In this document: piece by piece, positions 54,348 to 60,713 of the stretch
Layout: each line of letters starts with the position of its first letter
Position numbering within the stretch: position 1 is the first letter of the stretch
Source: Rivularia sp. T60_A2020_040
GTDB taxonomy: Bacteria; Cyanobacteriota; Cyanobacteriia; Cyanobacteriales; Nostocaceae
Assembly (NCBI GenBank): GCA_015272215.1
Contig: JACYMD010000108.1
Span: 1 to 60,713, forward strand
Direction: 5' to 3'
Length of the DNA stretch: 60,713 bases
Notes under the pieces: model-generated
Told to the model about the DNA's origin: nothing
Databases searched by the model: none
What the model saw: only the letters and a program-made list of their open reading frames with translations
Position numbers and translations under genes: made by a program

Positions 54348-54941
54348 GGTATCTTTTTTTACAAGACCTATTTTTTGAGATACCTTTAGAATAATAAGGT
54401 AATTTCGCGGATATTGGCTAGATTAAAAATATTTTTTCTTATGTAAAGATTTGTATCAATATAGTTTTATTCGGCGCTTTGTTACGGCACGGTAGTCGCT
54501 GATGAGTGAGACTCCGCCATCAGCGCTACTTTAGCTATACAAACCAGTATCCGTCTGCACGGGTTTAAAGTACATTAAGTAGAGTCAGTGGGTTTTGAAT
54601 TGCCGGTTACTTTCAAAATATTTTCTTACTAAGCTGTCGCGCATTTAATTTATATTTTTCTAGCGGGCTAATAACGCGCACTACAAGGCTTGAATAAAAT
54701 TTGAATATATTAGGAATAGCCGCAATTGTCACAATACACGGGTGGTGCGTGAAGCTACAAGTCTTATTCCTGCGTTCAAAATTTTTCCGAAGCGTCACTG
54801 ACTCTACAAGGAAAATGTGCCGGTTGCGTAAATCCTATATACAAATTAAACGCTTTTTAGCTTATCAATAAAAAATTTATAATTCAAAATCTAAAACTTG
54901 TGCTGAGCTTGCCGAAGTATCTAAAATCTAAAATCTAAAAT
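54348..54941. other. Gene-free gap with right inverted-repeat arm
   Basis: It contains the hairpin CGCTGATG/CATCAGCG (near 54498-54526), the right arm at 54631-54704 and 54839-54862, and a 134-base insert at 54705-54838 with ends ATATTAGGA and TCCTATAT. AATCTAA heptamers lie at about 54915-54945. There is no credible gene. Confidence 0.6.
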
Positions 54942-55523
54942 CTAAAATTCTCTCACCCATAAAGCCAAGCCACCACCTTTACCTCTGGCTGCAATATAGT
55001 TATTTTCTACTAAAAAGTAAGTAAAAAATGCTTGCTGTTTTAAAGTCTGGTTATAAAAAGTTGCTTCTCTATCTTTCCCACCACGAATGTAACCTTGATA
55101 TAGCTTTAATCCCGATAAAGATAACCGCATTCTAGTAAAATCAAAGGCGAGTATATTTTTTTTCGACCAAAATTGTACCGGACCTGTTAAAATTATTTTT
55201 AATAAACTTAACTCTACAGAATTTTCAACATTTCCTTGTTCTTGCGAATCTTCCGATTGACTGTAAGTAAGTTGAATTTTCACCAATTTCGGTAAAAATT
55301 TCCCCGCACCCAAAACAACTCCCGCACGCTTACGAGTCTTTTTAGTTCCAGTAATAAACCCTAATCTCCAATTACCGATTAACTGCGAATAACTATAATT
55401 TATTTTATTTTGTTTCGCTGTTTTTTCTGCTGCAATTAATGCTGTTACTACATCTCCTGATGCTGGTGATTTATTGACTTTATTTTGTGAAAATTCTGCT
55501 GCTTGTTGGATTGTTTTTTGCAT
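54942..55523 (-). CDS. Conserved cyanobacterial hypothetical protein
   Basis: A 193-residue basic protein. After a helical N-terminus comes a beta-rich part with LIGNWRLGFITGTKK, FLPKLVKIQLTYS, AFDFTRMRLSLSGLKLYQG and GLALWVREF at the end. The pattern recalls lipocalin or PAP/fibrillin-like barrels, but I cannot assign a family. No signal peptide or membrane helix is present. Tandem heptamers abut its stop codon. Confidence 0.5.
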   Translation of the reverse strand: MQKTIQQAAEFSQNKVNKSPASGDVVTALIAAEKTAKQNKINYSYSQLIGNWRLGFITGTKKTRKRAGVVLGAGKFLPKLVKIQLTYSQSEDSQEQGNVENSVELSLLKIILTGPVQFWSKKNILAFDFTRMRLSLSGLKLYQGYIRGGKDREATFYNQTLKQQAFFTYFLVENNYIAARGKGGGLALWVREF

Positions 55524-55581
55524 TTTAAAAAAATATCTATTTTTTAGATAATTATAAAGATGTTGCTATTTTAGATGAGAA

Positions 55582-55602
55582 AGACGTTGCATTGCAACGT
55601 CT
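55582..55602. repeat. Dispersed palindrome AGACGTTGC/GCAACGTCT
   Basis: A perfect 9-bp stem with loop ATT in the gap between two minus-strand genes, of the same family as 38456 but with the A-T pair exchanged for T-A. Confidence 0.75.
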
Positions 55603-55626
55603 ATACATTATTAATATTGAACTGAA

Positions 55627-55938
55627 TTAACCTTTATTTAGTTCTTTCGCCATTTTCATAAAATCGTCCATGTTAGAAGATTTATTTGGACGACGACGGT
55701 TACTACTAATAGCAGGTTCAGGTGATTTAACAGTTGCAACAGGTATTTTGGTTTCTTCAATAGCTTTTTTTTCATCGGCATCTACGAAATATCCCGACTC
55801 CGAATTGGAAATTCCCAGATTCTTACCTATAGAGCCAAAGATATTTCCTAGAAAACCAAAGATTGAACGAAATAAAACCGAAAAAACAGCGATAACGCGA
55901 ATTAAAGTGTTTTGAAAAATCTGTTTGAGACGTTGCAT
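55627..55938 (-). CDS. Small conserved hypothetical protein, membrane-associated
   Basis: A 103-residue protein with an amphipathic or membrane-spanning N-terminus (LIRVIAVFSVLFRSIFGFLG), then a polar linker and a basic C-terminus (SSNRRRPNKSS) ending MDDFMKMAKELNKG. AAGGAGG seven bases before the ATG gives a strong ribosome site, so it is a real gene. I do not know its function. It could be cotranscribed with the protein at 54942. Confidence 0.6.
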   Translation of the reverse strand: MQRLKQIFQNTLIRVIAVFSVLFRSIFGFLGNIFGSIGKNLGISNSESGYFVDADEKKAIEETKIPVATVKSPEPAISSNRRRPNKSSNMDDFMKMAKELNKG

Positions 55939-56118
55939 TACATCTCCTCCTTAATTAAAATGATTCAATATTATTTTTCTTGTATTGTAGCAAATAATTA
56001 ATCAGTGAAATATTTGGATTGTTAATGTCAACTTTAAATATTGGTCTTTTGATAGAAAAAATTATTTCTTAAGGATGATTGATTTATTTGCTCAAACCTT
56101 TTCATTCCTGATTGTAGT

Positions 56119-56208
56119 GCGGACATCTTGTCCGCTATATATATAAAAGATTAAAAAATTATTTATTGATTTATTGATTTATTGATTTATTGATTTATTG
56201 ATTTATTG
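56119..56208. repeat. GCGGAC palindrome and ATTTATTG octamer repeat
   Basis: GCGGAC/GTCCGC (56119-56135) is part of a TGTAGTGCGG element related to that at 53250 and 54680. Six copies of ATTTATTG follow (56161-56208) just before the SDR gene. Confidence 0.75.
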
Positions 56209-56278
56209 ATTGATTTATTTAACATTTGATAATATAAAGCTGTACAAAGTAAAAACATCAACATACATTAACATCAAT

Positions 56279-56944
56279 ATGTCAACTTATTTAGTAACGG
56301 GTGCAAATCGAGGTATCGGCTTAGAATATTGCCGGCAACTCAAACAAAGAGGAGATAATGTGATTGCTGTATGTCGCTCAGTGTCAAATGAATTAAAAGA
56401 TTTAGGAGTACAAATAGAAACAGATATTGATATTACCACTGAATCCTCAGTTGCTCAATTAGTTAAAAGACTTGACGGTAAACAAATTGATGTTTTAATT
56501 AATAATGCCGGTATTATCGAACAAGTTAGCCTTGATAACTTAGATTTTGATAGCATTCGCAGACAATTTGAAGTCAATGCAATCGGTCCTTTACGGTTAA
56601 CTCAGGCTTTATTAAATAACTTAAAATCTGGTGCAAAAGTAGTGATTATGACTAGCCGTATGGGTTCTATTGACGACAACACGAGCGGTGGCTCCTACGG
56701 TTATCGGATGTCCAAAGTGGCTTTGTCAATGGCAGGTAAATCCTTATCCCATGACTTAAAATCTCAAGGTATTGCAGTGGCGATTTTGCATCCAGGATTA
56801 GTCAAAACCCGGATGACAGGCTTTACCGATTCCGGAATTACCACCACAGAATCAGTAAAAGGACTATTGACTCGTATCGATCAATTAAACTTGCAAAATA
56901 CCGGAACCTTTTGGCATTCTAACGGTGAAATATTACCTTGGTGA
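56279..56944 (+). CDS. Short-chain dehydrogenase/reductase
   Basis: A 221-residue SDR. I begin at ATG 56279 because the frame upstream is tandem-repeat DNA. TGANRGIG (residues 6-13) binds the dinucleotide, NNAG lies near 78, and the catalytic serine and YxxxK are in VVIMTSRMG and SYGYRMSKVALS. ILHPGLVKTRMTG follows as usual. The substrate is unknown; the size agrees with the C-factor-like or sepiapterin-like SDR group. Confidence 0.88.
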   Translation: MSTYLVTGANRGIGLEYCRQLKQRGDNVIAVCRSVSNELKDLGVQIETDIDITTESSVAQLVKRLDGKQIDVLINNAGIIEQVSLDNLDFDSIRRQFEVNAIGPLRLTQALLNNLKSGAKVVIMTSRMGSIDDNTSGGSYGYRMSKVALSMAGKSLSHDLKSQGIAVAILHPGLVKTRMTGFTDSGITTTESVKGLLTRIDQLNLQNTGTFWHSNGEILPW

Positions 56945-57000
56945 GCAGATTAGGGGATTTTAGATTTTAGATTTTAAATTTTAGATTTTGGATTGTAAAA
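56945..57000. repeat. TTTTAGA heptamer tandem repeat
   Basis: Heptamer units of TTTTAGA/TTTTGGA type follow the SDR stop codon. Confidence 0.6.
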
Positions 57001-57098
57001 TGCTACTGTGTAAATTTAACATAAACATTCTTTTCCTCTGGGTGCCTTTGCGCTAACCGGATGCCTACCTTTGCCTTTAAAACATCTTCTACCATCTC

Positions 57099-57962
57099 AT
57101 GATAGAACCTAAAATTATTGTAGATTCCCAACACCACAATGCCGAATGTCCCCTTTGGCATCCCCAGCAACAATGTCTTTACTGGACAGATATTCCCGAA
57201 GGAAAGCTTTTCCGCTACTATCCAAAGACAGATATTTATTCAGAAATTTATTATGGAGAACCCGTTGGTGGTTTAACTCTACAAGTTGATGGTTCTTTAC
57301 TTTTATTTAAGACCAGAGGAACCATCGAACGTTGGGAAGAAGGTAAAATTAATACTATAGTTGAGGAAATTCCCGCAGAAAAACACACTCGTTTTAACGA
57401 CGCGATCGCAGACCCGATGGGACGAGTTTTTTCCGGTACAATGGCAACAGAGGAAGATAAAGGAAGACTCTACCGTATAGATACCGACGGTTCGATTCAT
57501 GTAATTTTAGAAGAACTTTTAGTTCCCAACGGCATGGGTTTTTCTCCAGATTTAAAATATTTTTACTTTACCGACTCCGACACCCACACCATCTACCGCT
57601 TTGATTACGATCAACAAACCGGGAATATTACCAATCAACAAAATCATATAATTACTCCCGAAGATCAAGGAGTTCCCGACGGAATGACGGTTGATGCTGA
57701 AGGCTACATTTGGTCAGCTCGTTGGAATGGTTCAAGTTTGTATCGTTATGCTCCTGATGGCTCCGAAGTTTTACGTATACCATTTCCGGCTTTGAAAGTT
57801 ACGTCCATGACTTTCGGCGGTTCCGATTATAGCGACTTGTATGTTTCAACAGCAGGAGGAAACGATCGTTCTCAAGAAGGTGCCGGAGCCGGAGCAATCT
57901 TTCATCTTCAGGTTGACGTGAAGGGAGTGCCAGAATATACATCTAGAATATTTATTTCTTAG
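57099..57962 (+). CDS. SMP-30/gluconolactonase family protein
   Basis: A 287-residue six-bladed beta-propeller hydrolase. ECPLWHPQQQCLYWTDIPEG has the N-terminal metal glutamate (residue 16), RFNDAIADPMGRVFSGTMA (near 103) the conserved Asn and Asp, and LVPNGMGFSPD (near 145) with VPDGMTVDAEGYIWSARWNG (near 190) the further ligands. These enzymes hydrolyse sugar lactones such as gluconolactone with a divalent metal. It is a single gene. Confidence 0.92.
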   Translation: MIEPKIIVDSQHHNAECPLWHPQQQCLYWTDIPEGKLFRYYPKTDIYSEIYYGEPVGGLTLQVDGSLLLFKTRGTIERWEEGKINTIVEEIPAEKHTRFNDAIADPMGRVFSGTMATEEDKGRLYRIDTDGSIHVILEELLVPNGMGFSPDLKYFYFTDSDTHTIYRFDYDQQTGNITNQQNHIITPEDQGVPDGMTVDAEGYIWSARWNGSSLYRYAPDGSEVLRIPFPALKVTSMTFGGSDYSDLYVSTAGGNDRSQEGAGAGAIFHLQVDVKGVPEYTSRIFIS

Positions 57963-58106
57963 TTTAGATAGGGAGTAGGGAGTAGGGGGAAAGAATATTT
58001 TTTTTCATTCTTCCTGGTGCATTTATTTAATTTATGAGCAAACAATTAATCATGATCAATTCTGAATTAGACTGACGGCTACTTAACAAAATAAAAAAGA
58101 TATGTT

Positions 58107-58844
58107 ATGTGTGGAAGATTTACTTTGACAGCAGAAGCAGAAAGTTTGAGGGAAATTTTTCAAATTTTGGACAATAGTAATTGCCAATGGGAAGCAAACT
58201 ATAACATTGCCCCAACACAAATGGTGATGACTGTTTTATATAACGGAGAAACCAAACAACGTAAATTGCGATCGCAACATTGGGGATTGATTCCCAGTTG
58301 GGCAAAAGATACCAAAATAGCAGCAAAATTGATTAATGCCAGAGCCGAAACATTAGCAGAAAAACCTTCTTTTCGTTCCGCTTTTAAACGCAGACGCTGT
58401 TTAATAATTGCGGACGGTTTTTACGAATGGAAACGTTTAGAAAACAAAAAACAACCCTATTACTTTCAGCGACAAGACAAACAACCCTTTGCTTTTGCAG
58501 GCTTATGGGAACAATGGCATCCCGACACAGAAAACATCACCTCTTGTACAATAATTACCACAGATGCCAACGAATTATTACAGCCAATTCATCATCGGAT
58601 GCCAGTGATTCTGCCACAGCAAGATTACGAAAACTGGTTAGATCCGCAACTACAGGATACCGAAATATTACAAGAAATATTGCAACCTTACCCAGCCGAG
58701 CAAATGAGTGCTTATGCAGTCAGCACAAAAGTTAATAATCCGCAGTATCAAAGTCCGGACTGCATCGTACCAGAAAGTCAGGGAATAGGGAATAGTTATC
58801 ATCAAAATTCGGACTCAATTGCAGCAGAAAGAGAAGAAAATTAA
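58107..58844 (+). CDS. SRAP domain protein (YedK/HMCES type)
   Basis: A 245-residue protein that starts MCGRFTL; the exposed Cys2 after Met removal forms a thiazolidine crosslink with abasic sites in single-strand DNA and so protects them. YNIAPTQ, HWGLIPSWAKD, NARAETLAEKPSF, DGFYEWKR (with the catalytic glutamate) and IHHRMPVIL (with the histidine) are all present. The C-terminus of about 25 residues is polar and not part of the domain. Confidence 0.95.
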   Translation: MCGRFTLTAEAESLREIFQILDNSNCQWEANYNIAPTQMVMTVLYNGETKQRKLRSQHWGLIPSWAKDTKIAAKLINARAETLAEKPSFRSAFKRRRCLIIADGFYEWKRLENKKQPYYFQRQDKQPFAFAGLWEQWHPDTENITSCTIITTDANELLQPIHHRMPVILPQQDYENWLDPQLQDTEILQEILQPYPAEQMSAYAVSTKVNNPQYQSPDCIVPESQGIGNSYHQNSDSIAAEREEN

Positions 58845-58953
58845 CAATAAATTATAAATCGATCGGTTAAATTAGCTATTAAGGGAATTTATAATAATTA
58901 ACTATCAATAACTTTAGTAGCTATTCAAAGTCAATCATCATAATAATTTAGAT

Positions 58954-59475
58954 ATGCCAAGAACTCAGAAAAACGATAACTTTATCGACAAATCTTTTAC
59001 AGTAATGGCAGACCTCATATTGAAACTTCTGCCAACCAATCAAAAAGCTAAAGAAGCCTTTGTTTACTATCGAGATGGGATGTCAGCCCAAGCAGACGGA
59101 GAATATGCCGAAGCTTTAGACAACTACGAAGAAGCTTTGACACTCGAAGAAAACCTATTCGACAAAAGCTATATTCTCTACAATATGGGGTTAATTTACG
59201 CCAGTAACGGCGACCATGACAAAGCATTAGAGTTATATCATGAAGCAATAGAACTTAATCCCCGTCTGCCCCAAGCCTTAAACAACATCGCCGTAATTTA
59301 CCACTACAAAGGTGAAAAAGCTAAAGAAGGTGGAGATGCAGATGCAGGGGAAGCACTATTCGATCAAGCCGCAGACTATTGGATTCGAGCAATTCGTATG
59401 GCTCCCAATAACTACATCGAAGCGCAAAACTGGCTCAAAACCACAGGGCGATCGCAAATGGATGTATATTTTTAG
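58954..59475 (+). CDS. ycf3: Photosystem I assembly protein Ycf3
   Basis: A 173-residue TPR protein that helps assemble photosystem I at the thylakoid. It starts [20 protein letters not shown], the signature of Ycf3, and has three TPR motifs: [40 protein letters not shown] and [20 protein letters not shown]. It ends in [20 protein letters not shown]. It marks the organism as an oxygenic phototroph. Confidence 0.97.
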   Translation: MPRTQKNDNFIDKSFTVMADLILKLLPTNQKAKEAFVYYRDGMSAQADGEYAEALDNYEEALTLEENLFDKSYILYNMGLIYASNGDHDKALELYHEAIELNPRLPQALNNIAVIYHYKGEKAKEGGDADAGEALFDQAADYWIRAIRMAPNNYIEAQNWLKTTGRSQMDVYF

Positions 59476-59589
59476 TCGTTAGTGGTTAGTTGTTAGTTGT
59501 TAGTAGTTAGTTGTTGGTTGTTGTTATATTGATGACTAACTACTTAATTTTTAATTGTTAAAATATTACACAAATATTACACAAAAAAA

Positions 59590-59880
59590 ATGATTGACCG
59601 CGAACAAGTACGTAAAGTAGCCCATCTTGCCCGATTAGAATTAACAGCAGTAGAAGAAGAAAAATTCACCACACAATTAGGCGATATTCTCGATTACTTC
59701 GAGCAATTGAGCGAATTAGATGTCACCAACGTGGCACCGACAACTAGAGCGATCGATGTTAGCAACGTCACCCGCGAAGACAAACTACAGCCCTACCCAG
59801 ATCGAGAAGCCATCCTCCAAAGCGCACCAGAACAAGAAGGAGAATATTTCAAAGTCCCCAAAATTATGAATCAAGAATAA
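59590..59880 (+). CDS. gatC: Aspartyl/glutamyl-tRNA amidotransferase subunit C
   Basis: A 96-residue subunit of the GatCAB complex that converts misacylated Glu-tRNA(Gln) to Gln-t[19 protein letters not shown] at the start, the [15 protein letters not shown] helix, [19 protein letters not shown] and the C-terminal [12 protein letters not shown] are typical. gatA and gatB are not adjacent, which is usual in cyanobacteria. Confidence 0.96.
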   Translation: MIDREQVRKVAHLARLELTAVEEEKFTTQLGDILDYFEQLSELDVTNVAPTTRAIDVSNVTREDKLQPYPDREAILQSAPEQEGEYFKVPKIMNQE

Positions 59881-59888
59881 ATTATAAA

Positions 59889-59936
59889 TGGGTAATTGGT
59901 AATTGGTAATGGGTAATTGGTAATTGGTAATGGGTA
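59889..59936. repeat. GGTAATT tandem repeat
   Basis: Imperfect seven-base units of GGTAATT/GGTAATG between gatC and msrB. Confidence 0.75.
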
Positions 59937-60058
59937 AACAATCAGCAGTTATGCCCCATCCCTCCATTACCCTATCCTAGAGATAGTGTTATGTAACGAA
60001 ATATTGCGTTTTAATATAATTATAGGTATTACGCTGTTTTTTGGGAATTTTAGGAATT

Positions 60059-60469
60059 ATGACAACTTCAAATAGTGAATTTAAAGTTAATAAAACTGAA
60101 GAAGAATGGAAGCAAACATTGACACCAGAGCAGTTTCAAGTTTTGCGTAAACACGGTACAGAACGTGCTGGTACAAGTCCATTAGATAAAAATTATGATC
60201 AAGGGACTTACGTATGTTCCGGTTGTGGTCAACCTCTGTTTACTTCAGAAACCAAATTTAATAGCGGTACCGGCTGGCCAAGTTTTTACGCACCTATAGA
60301 AGGCGCAATTGAGACATCGGTAGACAAAAAGTTCTTCATGACTAGAGTTGAAGTTCATTGTAGTAATTGTGGTGGACATTTGGGTCATGTATTCCCTGAT
60401 GGTCCGAAACCTACTGGTCAGCGTTATTGCATGAACGGTGTATCGCTGGAATTTGAGCCGAAAGCATAA
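60059..60469 (+). CDS. msrB: Peptide-methionine (R)-S-oxide reductase
   Basis: A 136-residue enzyme that repairs methionine-R-sulfoxide. I start at ATG 60059, preceded by AGGA, not the upstream TTG. Zinc-binding CxxC pairs are in VCSGCGQPLF and HCSNCGGHLGH, FNSGTGWPSFY lies between, and the catalytic cysteine is in RYCMNGVSLEF near the end. The length agrees with stand-alone MsrB. Confidence 0.96.
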   Translation: MTTSNSEFKVNKTEEEWKQTLTPEQFQVLRKHGTERAGTSPLDKNYDQGTYVCSGCGQPLFTSETKFNSGTGWPSFYAPIEGAIETSVDKKFFMTRVEVHCSNCGGHLGHVFPDGPKPTGQRYCMNGVSLEFEPKA

Positions 60470-60500
60470 GCTTAATTTGATAGTTACGTTCAGAAGTTGG

Positions 60501-60650
60501 GTTTTGAGGACGCTCAAGATATTGCTGATTTACGGTTTTTGGTCGTCCCATTAAGCGATCGTTCCAACGATGCGCGTTACCTGTCTGTGCCATTGCAATC
60601 CAATGCCGTGCAGTTTCTTGAGCGCATCCTAATACGGTTCAGTTAAGGTT
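60501..60650 (-). pseudogene. Remnant of an IS630-type transposase N-terminus
   Basis: The minus strand reads a stop, then VLGCAQETARHWIAMAQTG, then RWNDRLMGRPKTVNQQYLER. This fits the helix-turn-helix part of cyanobacterial IS630-family transposases. A TGA lies just before it, and after YLER the frame departs from the family and runs into the end of msrB. Only about 45 residues remain. The call is from memory of the family. Confidence 0.45.
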
Positions 60651-60713
60651 GTCCGTCAATCAATTTATTGAGAACCAAGACTTGGGGGATTCTCCCCCAA
60701 ACCCCCGATTGGG

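Overview
The window reads as chromosome from a filamentous cyanobacterium of the Nostocales type. This rests on HIP1 octamers (GCGATCGC), heptanucleotide short tandem repeats of the AATCCAA/AATCTAA type in many gaps, AT-rich DNA, and cyanobacterial markers: Ycf3, a short HisG, a TIC236/TamB-like giant protein, a CIO-type cytochrome bd oxidase and an Uma2 protein. The genus is inference. No tRNA, rRNA or intact insertion sequence was recognised.

Layout. (1) 206-9549: a cellulose-type exopolysaccharide operon behind a good sigma70 promoter. It encodes an outer-membrane barrel, a TPR protein (together a split BcsC), BcsB, and BcsA with one clear and one probable PilZ domain. (2) 9625-14079: a hybrid-type sensor kinase without receiver, a small ribbon-helix-helix protein, and LepA. 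(3) 14905-21114: a 2069-residue TamB protein, followed by 1.1 kb of gene-free, repeat-rich DNA with a candidate structured RNA. (4) 22206-33596: a complete CRISPR-Cas locus of the I-MYXAN (Dev-like) group on the minus strand. Gene order from the promoter is cas6, cas3, cas8, cas7, cas5, an Uma2 gene, a cas4-cas1 fusion and cas2. The operon ends in a two-repeat mini-array, and an 18-repeat array on the plus strand lies upstream of cas6. (5) 33722-47560: an RTX-type protein, an AraC regulator divergent from an acyltransferase, an OmpR-type regulator, hisG, an orphan nuclease, a dead toxin-antitoxin module, a 1474-residue exported multidomain protein, and recJ broken by a repeat insertion. (6) 47580-60713: a methyltransferase, cydAB, small antitoxin-like genes, aqpZ, an HD-domain gene between inverted repeats, several housekeeping genes (SDR, SMP-30, SRAP, ycf3, gatC, msrB) and a transposase remnant.

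Most notable signal. In the gap between cas6 and the array lies a degenerate CRISPR repeat (31933-31974). Its adjoining pseudo-spacer begins with 11 bases, TTTCGTGTTTG, that recur exactly at 31761-31771, just downstream of a strong predicted cas promoter (31789-31816) and next to a 5' ATG. This is the arrangement expected of a crRNA-like RNA that guides the Cas effector to repress its own operon by a short seed match without cleavage. Dev-type systems are known from Myxococcus for negative autoregulation by the Cas proteins, so the finding offers a testable mechanism. Further repeat-derived elements sit upstream of cas6, uma2 and cas4-cas1.

The rest of the window is rich in small dispersed palindromes. 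One family keeps its stem through compensatory changes, and two repeats have been absorbed into the 3' ends of coding genes.
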